A DNA stretch of 64,000 nucleotides. Origin: Bacteroidota bacterium. Its GTDB lineage: Bacteria; Bacteroidota; Rhodothermia; Balneolales; HLUCCA01. The stretch is from the NCBI GenBank assembly GCA_020832235.1, contig JAFIEZ010000010.1, forward strand, positions 214,787-278,786, in the 5' to 3' direction. Each line of letters begins with the position of its first letter. The first letter of the stretch is position 1. Below, piece by piece: positions 9,922 through 20,056 of the stretch. The notes below the pieces were generated by a model. The model was not told where the DNA came from. It made no database searches and saw nothing but the letters and a program-made list of their open reading frames with translations. A program made the translations under genes and the position numbers.

Positions 9922-10862
9922 TTTTCGAAAATGGAGCCTGTGGAACGTATGGTAGTAACAGGACCATAAGATACGGATATTGGAACACCAACAGGCAAGG
10001 AAATTTTGGCGTCGATATGCCCGTAGTTAAGTCCACCTATAAATGGAATATCAAAAGGTTCCAGTACGCGTTGGAAAACCGTTTCCAGTAAGGGAACATC
10101 TTTATTTATTTCATTTTCAGGTTTTGAAAACTCTCCAAAAATGATTCCGCTGGCTTTATTGTAAGCACCAGAAAGTGCAAATTGCCTGAGGTAACCCTCT
10201 ATTTTGTGCATCGGCTCATCTACATCTTCGAAAACCAGAATGCGGTCGGTCATGTCGGGGAAGTACGCAGAACCCATTTGTTTAGCAGCAACTGCTAAGG
10301 TGCCGGGTAAAATTGTGCCTTCAATGAATTTTTTAGGACCATCGTATCCCTGCAGGGTTATATCGATAAGACCGGTATCCAGCAAATCCCAGAATTTTGA
10401 CTCAAAAACAGGGTCTATGTCGATATATCCCATGTCTGAGGCAACCATTCCCCCCGACACCGTTACCATATTGCATTTCGCAAGAAGGGCCCATTCAAGG
10501 GTGGTTATATCGCTGAACCCGATGAGTAATTTGGGGTTTTTGGCAATTCTATCGAAGTCTAACAGGGGTAGTAAATGCATGCCACCGTATCCACCTCTGG
10601 CACACATAATGGCATCAATGTTTGGGTCTTCGAAGAAGTTCATCAATTCGGATGCGCGCAACTGATCATCGCCGGCCAGATAGTTGAGTTTGCTAGTGCA
10701 GGTTTTACCGACTACAACCGTATAACCAAGTTTTTCAAGATAGGAGACGCCCAAATTTAGTAAAGACAAATCGGGTGTGGTAGCAGGTGAGGTAACTGCG
10801 ATAGTTCCGTTTTTGGGTAATCGTTTTGGCTTAATCAGTTTAGGTGTCTGACTTGAATACAT
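9918..10862 (-). CDS. LD-carboxypeptidase (peptidase family S66, LdcA-like)
   Basis: A 314-residue protein of family S66, which removes the terminal D-Ala from murein tetrapeptides during muropeptide recycling in the cytoplasm. The likely nucleophile is the Ser in GFSD near residue 112, shortly after the ARGGYGGMHLLPLLDF segment. The triad is completed by a Glu near 212 (KIEGYLRQF region) and the His in YGHIDAKISLPVG near 282. There is no signal peptide. The start lies 23 bp inside the upstream permease gene and the stop overlaps purN by 4 nt. Microcin-immunity MccF is in the same family, but nothing here suggests that role. Confidence 0.9.
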   Translation of the reverse strand: MYSSQTPKLIKPKRLPKNGTIAVTSPATTPDLSLLNLGVSYLEKLGYTVVVGKTCTSKLNYLAGDDQLRASELMNFFEDPNIDAIMCARGGYGGMHLLPLLDFDRIAKNPKLLIGFSDITTLEWALLAKCNMVTVSGGMVASDMGYIDIDPVFESKFWDLLDTGLIDITLQGYDGPKKFIEGTILPGTLAVAAKQMGSAYFPDMTDRILVFEDVDEPMHKIEGYLRQFALSGAYNKASGIIFGEFSKPENEINKDVPLLETVFQRVLEPFDIPFIGGLNYGHIDAKISLPVGVPISVSYGPVTTIRSTGSIFEN

Positions 10863-11904
10863 GATAGTTATTTATGCTCCAGTTGATTTCTGTAATGGTA
10901 ATTTTGATAATGGTAGCGGTTGGTATAGCTAATAACATACCTACAAGGCCTGCTAACTCAGCCCCTATCATTATGATAAATAAAATGTACAAAGGGTGAA
11001 AACCAGACGATTTACTGAAAATCAGGGGCTGCAGAATAACGTTATCTACAATTTGGGCAACCATAATGGCACCAATGGCGTATGGGACAAGGGAAAAGTC
11101 ACCGGTTTCAAAAATGGCTATGATGATCGATAAAATGTAACCGATTACCGGACCGAAATAGGGGATGGTGTTGGCCACTCCAACGGCCGCACCGACAACC
11201 AGTGCGTTTTTTAATCCAATTGAAGACAGTAATAACCACGAAATGATACCAACCAGGGTAGACTGAATGAGTACCCCCTTGAAATACAATATCAGACGTG
11301 TTTCAATCTTGTTTAGAATGGTCAGGGTTGTTTCGAAAAATGGGTTAGGCACAAGCTCCAGAACTTGTCGCCTAAGCTTGCTGCCGTCTTTCAGGAAGAA
11401 AAAAGTAGCGAAGGGAATAATTAATGCAGCGGTGAAAATGTTGGCAAATATTCCAAATAGGTTTGTCACGGTATCTTGGAAGTTGCCCAAGTCGAAGGTG
11501 CGGTTGAATAAATTATTTACGACCTCTACAATTTGTCCTTCCGCAATAAAGGGTATTCGGTAAACCAGCTCATTTTCAACCTGCAATGCAATGGTGTTTA
11601 TCGTTTCGGTATTTAGCTGGGAGGCTAGTAAAATGACCTGATTACCAATAGTCGGGGCTAACGTTGTTGAAGCCCAGATGATAAGCAATATGAATGAGGC
11701 GACAACCAATGCAACGGCATTTGTTCGCCTGAAACCGGCAACCTGCATCCTGTTTACAACCGGATCGAACAAATAAGAGAATACGAGCGCTACCAGAACG
11801 TAGGCAACCAGCGTTGAAAAACGATAGAGTAACAAGGCTGTGATGACAATAGCTATCACTGTCAGCAGCAGCTTGAAAAAACGTTCTAGTGTAAATTTTT
11901 TCAT
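10840..11904 (-). CDS. AI-2E family transporter (TqsA/YdiK-type permease)
   Basis: A 354-residue polytopic membrane protein with about eight hydrophobic segments. The family's C-terminal region is clear: a DNVILQPLIFSKSSGFHPLY loop, then a hydrophobic block with MIGAELAGLVGMLLAIP. Members export autoinducer-2 or other small solutes, or act as Na+/H+ antiporters; the substrate cannot be told. It starts with a 4-nt overlap on recX and overlaps the LD-carboxypeptidase gene by 23 bp. Confidence 0.88.
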   Translation of the reverse strand: MKKFTLERFFKLLLTVIAIVITALLLYRFSTLVAYVLVALVFSYLFDPVVNRMQVAGFRRTNAVALVVASFILLIIWASTTLAPTIGNQVILLASQLNTETINTIALQVENELVYRIPFIAEGQIVEVVNNLFNRTFDLGNFQDTVTNLFGIFANIFTAALIIPFATFFFLKDGSKLRRQVLELVPNPFFETTLTILNKIETRLILYFKGVLIQSTLVGIISWLLLSSIGLKNALVVGAAVGVANTIPYFGPVIGYILSIIIAIFETGDFSLVPYAIGAIMVAQIVDNVILQPLIFSKSSGFHPLYILFIIMIGAELAGLVGMLLAIPTATIIKITITEINWSINNYHVFKSDT

Positions 11905-12608
11905 TTAGTTAGAGAATCCATGATTGCTTCAATATTGCTAAAAACAACATCACTATCATATCCTTTTCGCAGGAGGTAGTCAACGATTTTTTTCTTTCTT
12001 TTTGTGTCGTTTTCTTCACGTAAAAAATGAAGTTTTCGCTTCTCAATCAACGTATAAATTGCATCAGATTGTATTTCTTTGCCCGTTACCTTTTTAACTA
12101 CTTCAGAGGCCATACCCGCAGCAATGCCATTCTTTTGGAGATGTTGCTTGATTTTGGCTGGTCCCCACTTTTGAAATTCCGCCTTATCTCTGGCAAAGCT
12201 TTTTGCATAGGTGTAATCGTCTATCCAACTACGCGACTCAAATTCATCTAAAATTGCGTTTACGACTTCCGGGTTGTACTGTTCTTGCCTGCATTTTCTG
12301 ATCAACTGCATTCTGGAGTACGGTTTTTTCGCCAGTAATCCTAATAGCCAGCTTCGGATTGCATCTCTGTGGGTTTCCGATTCGATTTGCCAGAATAAAG
12401 TCTCGGTTATTTCGGTGCCTTTTGCCAAACCAAGCGTATTCGATACATGAATGGGCAACCCCAGTAGGAACTTCTCATCTGCGAAAACGGAAACTCTGGA
12501 GGGGTCGTTAACTTGCACCTGTATCCCTGATATAACAACAGGCAGAAGATCCAAGACCTCCTGCCTGTGCTCATCATCAAAAAGTTGAGCTTTAGGCTTA
12601 CGCTTCAA
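11901..12608 (-). CDS. recX: Regulatory protein RecX
   Basis: A 235-residue RecX-family protein, which binds RecA filaments and limits their extension. It is helical and basic, with three-helix repeats containing [19 protein letters not shown] and the typical [31 protein letters not shown] in the middle repeat. The N-terminal 60 residues are an extension before the repeats, common in this phylum. It overlaps recA by 11 bp and the next gene by 4 nt, the usual recA-recX coupling. Confidence 0.9.
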   Translation of the reverse strand: MKRKPKAQLFDDEHRQEVLDLLPVVISGIQVQVNDPSRVSVFADEKFLLGLPIHVSNTLGLAKGTEITETLFWQIESETHRDAIRSWLLGLLAKKPYSRMQLIRKCRQEQYNPEVVNAILDEFESRSWIDDYTYAKSFARDKAEFQKWGPAKIKQHLQKNGIAAGMASEVVKKVTGKEIQSDAIYTLIEKRKLHFLREENDTKRKKKIVDYLLRKGYDSDVVFSNIEAIMDSLTK

Positions 12609-13671
12609 CGTTTTTGTTCTTCTTGGTTTCTTTTGGTTCTGCCTTATCTGCGTCTGGCTCTATAACCAGTTCTGGAAACAGTTGTGCCCTTACCATGCCT
12701 TCAATCTTTTTATTCAATTCCGGATCTTCCTCCAGGAATTGCATGGCTGAGTCGGCTCCCTGGCCAATAGGCTCGCCCTCATAGCGATACCAACTTCCGC
12801 GTTTCTCAATAATTTCAAGATCTACAGCCATATCCAGCAGCTCCGCTATACGCGAAACACCCTTGCCGTACATAATGTTAAACTCAGCTTCTCTGAATGG
12901 TGGGGCTACTTTGTTTTTAACAATCTTGATGCGCGTACGGTTGCCAATAACTTCATCACCTTTCTTAATGGCTCCGATTCTACGAATATCCATTCTCACA
13001 GAAGAGTAAAATTTGAGCGCCCTACCGCCTGAAGTGGTTTCCGGACTTCCAAACATCACTCCGATCTTCTCCCGAATCTGGTTGATGAAAATAACCGCTG
13101 TTCGCGTCTTGTTTACTATACCTGTAAGCTTTCTCAAAGCCTGCGACATCAGTCGCGCCTGAAGACCAACGTGAGAATCACCCATTTCGCCTTCCAATTC
13201 GGCACGTGGTACCAAGGCCGCAACGGAATCGATTACAACGACGTCCAGCGCACCAGAACGAATCAGAGCCTCTGCTATTTCAAGAGCCTGTTCACCGCTG
13301 TCAGGTTGAGAAATAAGCATTTCTTCCGTGTTAATGCCCAGGTTTTTGGCATATTTCGCATCGAATGCATGCTCTGCATCAATAAAGGCCGCATGACCAC
13401 CAGCTTTCTGTGCTTCCGCTATCACGTGCAGGGCCATGGTAGTTTTACCGCTCGACTCAGGGCCGTAAATTTCAATAATCCTTCCACGAGGCACACCACC
13501 TACACCCAAGCAGTAATCGATGGCCATTGAGCCGGTTGAAATGGTATCTACGAGCACTACGGGCTTGTCACCAAGGCGCATGATGGTACCTTTTCCGTGT
13601 GCCTTTTCTATTTGACCGAGTGCGAGTTCTATTGCTTTAAGTCTGTCCGGATTCCCGTTTACGTTTGCCAT
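12598..13671 (-). CDS. recA: Recombinase RecA
   Basis: A 357-residue strand-exchange protein. Walker A GPESSGKT lies at 70-77. The MAW-type segment follows, then the DNA-binding loops (L1 with [22 protein letters not shown] split across positions near 155-175, and L2 with [15 protein letters not shown]). The acidic/lysine-rich C-terminal tail is normal. A good promoter candidate lies 37-64 bp upstream of the ATG. It heads a six-gene chain in which every following gene overlaps its predecessor. No E. coli-like LexA box was seen upstream. Confidence 0.98.
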   Translation of the reverse strand: MANVNGNPDRLKAIELALGQIEKAHGKGTIMRLGDKPVVLVDTISTGSMAIDYCLGVGGVPRGRIIEIYGPESSGKTTMALHVIAEAQKAGGHAAFIDAEHAFDAKYAKNLGINTEEMLISQPDSGEQALEIAEALIRSGALDVVVIDSVAALVPRAELEGEMGDSHVGLQARLMSQALRKLTGIVNKTRTAVIFINQIREKIGVMFGSPETTSGGRALKFYSSVRMDIRRIGAIKKGDEVIGNRTRIKIVKNKVAPPFREAEFNIMYGKGVSRIAELLDMAVDLEIIEKRGSWYRYEGEPIGQGADSAMQFLEEDPELNKKIEGMVRAQLFPELVIEPDADKAEPKETKKNKNVEA

Positions 13672-13707
13672 ATAGTGCTTAAGTTAGTTTATGTAGTTTA
13701 TATGTGT

Positions 13708-13735
13708 AAAATATGTAATTATTCGCAGTTGTCAA
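13708..13735 (-). promoter_or_regulatory. Putative recA promoter
   Basis: On the minus strand a TTGACA box (complement of 13730-13735), a 16-bp spacer and TATTTT (complement of 13708-13713) form a sigma-70-like promoter. Transcription would begin about 30 nt before the recA ATG at 13671. Confidence 0.55.
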
Positions 13736-13835
13736 TAGGTATATTGCAACGAAGAACTGCTCTTTGTTACTAATGAGTCTTCAGTGATGATTTTCTTACA
13801 TGTTTATACACAAAACTCACAGCAAAAGTTAAAAA

Positions 13836-15023
13836 TCAGTCCTGGTTAACAATGCTGCCCAAAATGCTGAAGGCCTCCTCAATCTGAGCGCTCACCATGT
13901 ATGGAGCCGATCCAAACCGAAGAATGTCTCCTCGGCAGTCCGTCAATACACCGGCATCTTTCAGCTTCCCCCAGTACAGCTGTGCGTCTGCGCCTCTGAG
14001 CGACAAAAATCCGCCCACTGCGGTAACCGGATATTCATGGCTTAATCTCAGCTTCATCGGGTCAATTCCGAGATTTAAAAATGTGTACTTCATGTAGCCC
14101 GTGTGCTCCATGTACATTCTGCGCAACAAAGATGGTGTTAATTCCTGCTCCCTGAAAAACTCCGCTACGGCGGCTCCTCTGAATGCAGAAACCCCGTCGA
14201 AGGTGCCTCCTGCAAAGAGCAAGTCACCATCATCGTAGGCAACCTTCCCGCTGGTTCGACCTTTCTTCAGCGATGAAAAACCGGAAAACCATCCTGTGAG
14301 TGCCGGTCGCATGGCACAGGTTTCCGGAAAACGCATAAAGCAATTCCCTTCACCCCATTGCAGGTATTTGTATCCGCCAATAAGGATGTAACAGTCTTCA
14401 AGGTCAGCCTCCCGCACAGAAAGGGGAACCACATTGGTCCCATGATAGTCGTCTATCATCAGCGGAACACCCTTTTCCCTACAAATTCGTGAGCATGTTG
14501 AAAGCTCATGATTAATCAGTCCGCTTTCGAAATACACCCGCGAGAGCATCACGGCCAGGGTGTCGCCATCTACAGCATCCCGTAGGCGCTCTGAAAATCC
14601 ATCCAGTGGCAGGGCAGCAACTCGTTTAATGGTAAAGCCTTCTTCCGCCAGACGATCCATCTGACGGGCGATGCTATAAAACTCGGTGTCGCTGATAACA
14701 ATGGTTCGTTTTTTTGAGTAATCCAGTCCGGAAAGCCATCTGACGAACAAATTATGGGTATTCTCCCCATGCGTGTACTTACCGTTGGGGTCGTCGTAGT
14801 AATCTTTGAGATACGAACGCATGATATCGACCTTCTCAAATACTACATCCCATTTTGTATCGACTGCCGAAGCAGCAACATCAAACGATTCTATGAGTCC
14901 TTCGAGGGCCACATCCGGCCAGGCCTGGTGCGAATGGCCTGTAAAAAGGAGGCGATTTTGAACGTCGAAATGACTGTAGTGGCGCGCCAGTCGTTCGCTG
15001 AAAATATCGGTATGTAATGACAT
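13836..15023 (-). CDS. PLP-dependent aminotransferase class V-fold protein (kynureninase-like)
   Basis: A 395-residue fold-type I PLP enzyme. The cofactor-binding Asp is in LMIDDYHG and the Schiff-base Lys in IGGYKYLQWGEGNCFM, which resembles the SYKYL motif of kynureninase. The N-terminal FTGHSHQAWPD and the C-terminal domain with LRFGSAPY are also kynureninase-like. Kynureninase splits kynurenine to anthranilate and alanine, but no other tryptophan-degradation gene is nearby, so the substrate is uncertain; cysteine-desulfurase-like activity is an alternative. It lies 3 bp downstream of xseA and is probably co-transcribed with it. Confidence 0.75.
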   Translation of the reverse strand: MSLHTDIFSERLARHYSHFDVQNRLLFTGHSHQAWPDVALEGLIESFDVAASAVDTKWDVVFEKVDIMRSYLKDYYDDPNGKYTHGENTHNLFVRWLSGLDYSKKRTIVISDTEFYSIARQMDRLAEEGFTIKRVAALPLDGFSERLRDAVDGDTLAVMLSRVYFESGLINHELSTCSRICREKGVPLMIDDYHGTNVVPLSVREADLEDCYILIGGYKYLQWGEGNCFMRFPETCAMRPALTGWFSGFSSLKKGRTSGKVAYDDGDLLFAGGTFDGVSAFRGAAVAEFFREQELTPSLLRRMYMEHTGYMKYTFLNLGIDPMKLRLSHEYPVTAVGGFLSLRGADAQLYWGKLKDAGVLTDCRGDILRFGSAPYMVSAQIEEAFSILGSIVNQD

Positions 15024-15026
15024 GAG

Positions 15027-16424
15027 TTATCGTGTTGAGTTTCCGTCTTTCCATTCTATCGTCACAGGCTGCGAGACATCCAGATCTTTGCGACTGCGAA
15101 TCCATTTTTCTTGCTGCAGAATGCGGGTAAAACCGCGCTCCAGGGGTTCGGTCGGATTTACGGCCCCTAACCGATAATGTAACTGTTGCCATCGATTGTA
15201 ATCCCGTTGAAATCGGCTGCGAACCAACGGCTCAGCTGAACGGGAAACAAGCGAAAGTCGCTCTTTCTCGGTGTTAAGGAGCAGCCGTTGTGCTGGTAGC
15301 AGCGAACGCTGCAATTTATTCCGTTCTTCTCGATGTTGCATCAGGCGTAACCGCAGACCGGGAAGCAACGTTCTTTTTCCTCGATCAATAATTTCGCGGG
15401 AGGAGGTCGTTTGTTGGCGCAGAGCCGACCGTAGCCGCTCTTGGAAGCGTTGAATTCGCTCATGACTCAGCTGCATCTGATCGCGTATGGCCAGCAGGGC
15501 ATGGGTTTTAACCATTTTTCGGATGGTGTCGTTGCCCGAATCTATACGTCTGCGCACGGCGCGTTCAGCTGCTGTACTCATCCCGTCTAGCTGGAATTGC
15601 AGATCCTGTACATCCGGGGACACCAGTACGGCAGCCTGTGTGGGGGTAGCCGCGCGAACATCCGCCACAAAATCAGATATGCTGAAATCCGTTTCGTGAC
15701 CAACGGCGCTCACAACGGGTACCGGACAGGCCGCCAAAGCCCGAGCCACAACCTCCTCATTAAAAGGCCACAAGTCTTCCAGTGAGCCCCCTCCTCGCCC
15801 TACAATCAGCACATCTGCCGGAGGCGGGTCCTGAGAAAACCACGCAATTCCCTTGCTGATTTCACCCGCTGCCCCAACACCCTGAACCGCAGCATGATAC
15901 AATAGCACACGTGCCAGCGGGTAGCGCCGCTCCAGCGTCGACCGTATATCCTGAAATGCCGCGCCGGTTTGCGAGGTCACCACGCCAATCACCTTCGGGA
16001 AAGCCGGTAAAGGCCGTTTTCGCTCCGCACTGAACAGTCCCTCAGCCTCGAGCTTGGCTTTCAACCGTTCGAAGGCCGCCTGAAGAGCGCCTTCCCCGGC
16101 CTGTTCAATACCTTTCACAATAATCTGATACCTTCCGCTGGGTGCATACACCGCGACATCCCCGCGCACATGAATCTGCTGGCCATGCTGCAGTTCTCCG
16201 CGCATCCGCTGCACGGTCGACTTCCAAATCACACAGGCAATCTGAGCGCCATCATCTTTCAAGGTAAAATACAGATGACCGTTGCGGCTCAGCGTGGGCT
16301 GACTCACCTCGCCTGCCACAGCAATGCCGCTGAAATTCCCCTCCAGCAGGTCTTTAATTCGCCACGTAAGCTCGGTTACACTTGGTATTTCATTAGGTTT
16401 TCGCATATCTTCGAAGGTAATCAT
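15027..16424 (-). CDS. xseA: Exodeoxyribonuclease VII large subunit
   Basis: A 465-residue catalytic subunit of ExoVII, a processive single-strand DNA exonuclease. The N-terminal OB fold (about 15-105) contains IAVAGEVSQPTLSRNGHLYF. The catalytic domain shows VIGVVTSQTGAAFQDI, then VLIVGRGGGSLEDLWPFNEE, then VVSAVGHETDFSISDFVAD and RAATPTQAA. A long Arg/Gln/Leu-rich coiled coil (about 260-410) is where small subunits attach. xseB is not adjacent, so the small subunit must be encoded elsewhere. Divergent from pyrC with 81 bp between starts. Confidence 0.95.
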   Translation of the reverse strand: MITFEDMRKPNEIPSVTELTWRIKDLLEGNFSGIAVAGEVSQPTLSRNGHLYFTLKDDGAQIACVIWKSTVQRMRGELQHGQQIHVRGDVAVYAPSGRYQIIVKGIEQAGEGALQAAFERLKAKLEAEGLFSAERKRPLPAFPKVIGVVTSQTGAAFQDIRSTLERRYPLARVLLYHAAVQGVGAAGEISKGIAWFSQDPPPADVLIVGRGGGSLEDLWPFNEEVVARALAACPVPVVSAVGHETDFSISDFVADVRAATPTQAAVLVSPDVQDLQFQLDGMSTAAERAVRRRIDSGNDTIRKMVKTHALLAIRDQMQLSHERIQRFQERLRSALRQQTTSSREIIDRGKRTLLPGLRLRLMQHREERNKLQRSLLPAQRLLLNTEKERLSLVSRSAEPLVRSRFQRDYNRWQQLHYRLGAVNPTEPLERGFTRILQQEKWIRSRKDLDVSQPVTIEWKDGNSTR

Positions 16425-16505
16425 TACCCATGATTTTCTCCTTAAAAATTCCGTTTTTTACCCTTCATCCTTTCGCGGTCTATCGACCTCATAACCAATC
16501 GATTC

Positions 16506-17798
16506 ATGGCTCAAACACCGAATCTGCTCCTGCAGAACCTGCGTATTGTAACCGCAACCGAAATCGCACCTTCATCTGTCAGCATTCGCATAAAAAACGG
16601 CGTTATTTCCCAAATATCAGCCGATCTTACCCCCGAATCAGATGAAACGGTTCAGAATTTCAACGGCGCATACGTCTCGGGCGGATGGATGGATATGCAC
16701 GTTCACCTGCGCGAACCCGGATTTGAACATAAGGAAACCATTGAAACCGGTTGTAAGGCCGCAGCCTTCGGAGGATTCACGGCGGTTGCCTGCATGCCGA
16801 ATACCAATCCCCCAATTCATACCCGCGACGTGGTGGAGTACATCATCAAAAAGGCCTCGACTTTACCGGTGGATGTACACCCGATAGCCTGTGTTTCCAA
16901 AGATCGTAAAGGACATTCCATTACCGAAATGGCCGATTTAAAGGAGGGAGGTGCGGTGGCATTCAGCGATGATGGCGATCCGGTGTTCGACGCCAAGCTT
17001 ATGCGTATTGCGCTCGATTATGCATCCATGCTAGATATGCCCATCATCAACCACGAAGAAGATCTGGCGTTATCACGTCCCGGACACATGCACGAAGGTA
17101 AAGTTTCAACCCGTCTCGGGCTGGCCGGAACACCCTCCATTGCCGAGGAAGTGATGATCGCTCGTGATATTCTGCTTGCCGAACTCACCGGAGGGCATGT
17201 CCACGTTGCACACATCAGCACCCGAAATGGTGTAGACCTGGTGCGACAGGCCCGTAAAAAAGGCATTAACGTGACCACCGAGGTTTGTCCTCACCATTTT
17301 GACCTCACCGAAGAGGAAATTGAGAAGCGCGAATTCGATACCAACTGCAAAATGCATCCTCCTTTACGAACAGCCGATGATATTCAGGCCATGATTGAAG
17401 GGTTGGCGGATGGCACCATTGATGTAATCTGTACCGACCACGCTCCCCATGCCCTCGAAGAAAAAGAGGTGGAGTTTATTTACGCCCCGAATGGAATCCT
17501 CGGACTGGAGACGGCCTGGGGTGTGAGTGTGCGTTGTTTGCTCGACTCAGGTGCATTAACCCTGCATCAGTTAATCGATAAACTATGTGACAAACCCCGG
17601 GAAATTTTACGATTGGATGTTCCTAAGGTGGCCGTAGGGGAGACCGCAAACCTTACCATCTTCAATACGGATGCCCGCTGGGAATTTACCCCTGCACATA
17701 TCAAAAGCAAGTCGGTTAACACTCCATATGTCGGAACCACCATGCATGGTAAAGCATTGGCCATATACAATAAAGGTCAGCTGGTTATCAACGATTAA
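16506..17798 (+). CDS. pyrC: Dihydroorotase (class I)
   Basis: A 430-residue amidohydrolase that interconverts carbamoyl-aspartate and dihydroorotate in pyrimidine synthesis. Metal-site motifs: DMHVHLREPGFE (HxH, about residues 62-64), AVAFSDDG, a His in INHEED, HVAHISTRN, and the C-terminal ICTDHAPH with the catalytic Asp. The DMHVHLREPG motif and length show the long class I form. A catalytically dead PyrC-like chain can be excluded because all metal ligands are present. The gene stands alone; it converges with the M16 block, 185 bp away. Confidence 0.93.
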   Translation: MAQTPNLLLQNLRIVTATEIAPSSVSIRIKNGVISQISADLTPESDETVQNFNGAYVSGGWMDMHVHLREPGFEHKETIETGCKAAAFGGFTAVACMPNTNPPIHTRDVVEYIIKKASTLPVDVHPIACVSKDRKGHSITEMADLKEGGAVAFSDDGDPVFDAKLMRIALDYASMLDMPIINHEEDLALSRPGHMHEGKVSTRLGLAGTPSIAEEVMIARDILLAELTGGHVHVAHISTRNGVDLVRQARKKGINVTTEVCPHHFDLTEEEIEKREFDTNCKMHPPLRTADDIQAMIEGLADGTIDVICTDHAPHALEEKEVEFIYAPNGILGLETAWGVSVRCLLDSGALTLHQLIDKLCDKPREILRLDVPKVAVGETANLTIFNTDARWEFTPAHIKSKSVNTPYVGTTMHGKALAIYNKGQLVIND

Positions 17799-17920
17799 AT
17801 GATATAAATGACTGGTTGCTTACGTATGCGGGTTGCAGTAAAGGGACGGCGTAGTAAAAAGCCGAATAGGACTAACAACTGAAAGCCATAAAAGTGTATG
17901 CGCTAGTGGTTGATGCACAT

Positions 17921-17954
17921 AAAAAAAGGAGGTCCGGCAGTAAACCGAACCTCC
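17921..17954 (-). terminator. Rho-independent terminator of the M16 peptidase operon
   Basis: Read on the minus strand, GGAGGTTCGG, a 7-nt loop and CCGGACCTCC form a hairpin with one mismatch, followed directly by a seven-T run. It lies 30 bp after the stop of the distal M16 gene. Confidence 0.85.
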
Positions 17955-17983
17955 TCGAACAAACCGGGCAAATACCCTCAGCA

Positions 17984-20047
17984 TTAAGGATTAACCGTGT
18001 GAGACGTAATGGTAACTTTGCCAGCGCTCATTCCACCGGCCGTTGACTCGGTTGTATAGGCCATAGCTACACCATCAACAGTGGTCCAGTCACTGTAAAA
18101 TGTTACCGCTTCAATCTCCTGACCAGCCATCGGATTGAACTCCTTCACCCTGGTTCCCAACGGCAGGGAAGTTTCCTTGCTCAGGTACATGGTGAGATTC
18201 AATTCCGGGAAAAAGATCTCTGTTGCGGTTTGATCTGCGAAATCAGCGTCTCCAACCAATACAGCAGTTCGTTCGCCTGCAGCAACGGCAATACTCAGGT
18301 AATGTCGCGCCACTTCATTTTGAAGCGCCTCCACTTGCATGCCGGGCAGAGGTTGCTCATTTGGACCCATCGCCATTTTACCTGCACCATTGGCGTACTC
18401 AATGGTAATCATACCCTGAGGAGCCTGAATAACCTGGGTTAAGGCATCAGGGAATCCCATAGTAGCCTCAACCTGTAGATTCATTCCGCCTTGATTCAAC
18501 GAAGCCGTGTATTGCACTCGCTCGAGGTTTACTCCCTCGCTGATGAGCGCCGCAGCCATAGCGGTTACCACTTCTGAAGCATCATCTCCGTCAACTTCTG
18601 CCTGTGCAACGGCGCGTCGTGGAATGGTGATATCGATTTCATTATACTCACCTAATTGCGAGAGCTGTTCGCCCAGCGCATCACGACTCCCCACGATAAG
18701 CACCTGCAACGCATCCGGACGGATGTATGTGTTAGCAACGCGCTGAATGTCGGCTACGGTTACGCGGCTGAGCTCTTCAATGTATCGATTGAATGCATCG
18801 GCAGGTAGTCCGTTATAATCATTGCTGATACGCTCGTTGAGTACAGCCGCTCTGCTGGTATAACGAAAAACCAGCGAGTTCAGAATACGGTCGCGGGCAT
18901 CAAGCAATTCGCGCTCGGTTACCGGTTCTGTCTGTAAACGGCTAATTTGATGGATGGTAGCCTCCACAGCCTCTGCGGTGTTCTCATTCGCTGTTGACAA
19001 GCTTACAAAGAAGGTACCATCATACTGGGTGAGGCTTTGATATCCGCCACCTACACTGTAAGCGAGGCCTAAATCGGTACGAATAATCTGTAATAATCGA
19101 CCTGAAAACCCGCCGCTCAGAATTTCGTTCATGAGTTGAAGGGCTGCAAAATCAGGATTATCACGACGACCACCGATATGACCGATACGAATAAAGCTTT
19201 GTTGTGCATCACTTTTGTTTACAAAATTGAGCGACGGCTCAAAGGTGTAATCTACAGCAGGCAAGGTCAAGTCGGTTCGGGTTCCGGCAGGAATATCCCG
19301 AAATGCTCTTTCAAGCATTCTGCGCATATCACGAGCACGGAAATCACCAATTACCGCAATTTTCAGATTCCGGCCGACCATCACTTTTTCGTGAAAAGCC
19401 CGCATATCTTCGATGGTGATATTGTCGAGATCGGTGTATTCCTGGGTGCGACCGTATACCGAGTCGGTACCATAAATCAAGCGACGGAACTCTCGCGCAG
19501 CAATGGATGATGGCTCATCGTTTCTGCGGGCGATAGCTGAGTTACTCTGCGTTTTGGCCAAATTAAAACGAGCTTCCTCATAGCCCGGATGACGCAGCAT
19601 TTCAATGAAAATCGGCAACATGGAGTCAAAGTCTTCCTTCAACACACTCATAGAGGCCGATGCACTGGTTAACCCGGCGCCGGCTTCCATACGGGCCGCA
19701 CGACGCTCCAGTAATTCATTCAGCTCATCGTACGACATCGATCGGGTACCGCCATTTCGCATTTGGCTAAACGTAAAGCTCGCCAGACCGGTCTGACCAA
19801 CAGGATCCATAAACGAGCCCGCTCGTACCGTCACGCTCATGTTAATCAGCGGTAGCTCATTATCTTCAACCAGATAAAATGTAATGCCATTACGCAGTTC
19901 AAATGTAACGACGTCGGGCATGTTGAACAGGTTGATTTCCGGGAATTCGATTTCATCGTGAAACCGTTGTGCAAAAACAGCTGAGGCAGTTACCACCATC
20001 AGCACAGATAGAGTCAAAAATCGTTTCATAAGTATAGATTGTTGCAT
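17984..20047 (-). CDS. M16-family peptidase homologue, zinc motif absent, with C-terminal extension
   Basis: A 687-residue exported protein. The signal peptide reaches about residue 26; Met7 (start at 20029) gives a tidier signal sequence and may be the real start. Residues about 40-460 are two M16 (pitrilysin/insulinase) lobes. Where the active enzyme has HxxEH, this one has TGLASFTFSQMRNGG, so zinc binding is lost and it should be the structural partner of the gene 10 bp upstream. Residues about 490-687 are an extra beta-rich domain resembling LolA-like/outer-membrane-lipoprotein-sorting folds; its role is unknown. M16 proteases of this type are heterodimers of one active and one inactive chain in the periplasm. 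Confidence 0.85.
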   Translation of the reverse strand: MQQSILMKRFLTLSVLMVVTASAVFAQRFHDEIEFPEINLFNMPDVVTFELRNGITFYLVEDNELPLINMSVTVRAGSFMDPVGQTGLASFTFSQMRNGGTRSMSYDELNELLERRAARMEAGAGLTSASASMSVLKEDFDSMLPIFIEMLRHPGYEEARFNLAKTQSNSAIARRNDEPSSIAAREFRRLIYGTDSVYGRTQEYTDLDNITIEDMRAFHEKVMVGRNLKIAVIGDFRARDMRRMLERAFRDIPAGTRTDLTLPAVDYTFEPSLNFVNKSDAQQSFIRIGHIGGRRDNPDFAALQLMNEILSGGFSGRLLQIIRTDLGLAYSVGGGYQSLTQYDGTFFVSLSTANENTAEAVEATIHQISRLQTEPVTERELLDARDRILNSLVFRYTSRAAVLNERISNDYNGLPADAFNRYIEELSRVTVADIQRVANTYIRPDALQVLIVGSRDALGEQLSQLGEYNEIDITIPRRAVAQAEVDGDDASEVVTAMAAALISEGVNLERVQYTASLNQGGMNLQVEATMGFPDALTQVIQAPQGMITIEYANGAGKMAMGPNEQPLPGMQVEALQNEVARHYLSIAVAAGERTAVLVGDADFADQTATEIFFPELNLTMYLSKETSLPLGTRVKEFNPMAGQEIEAVTFYSDWTTVDGVAMAYTTESTAGGMSAGKVTITSHTVNP

Positions 20048-20056
20048 TTGATGGTG

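Noticed and set aside
17984..20047. Frameshifted or decayed M16 gene because HxxEH is missing
   Set aside because: The frame is intact for 687 codons, and inactive M16 partner chains are normal in this family.
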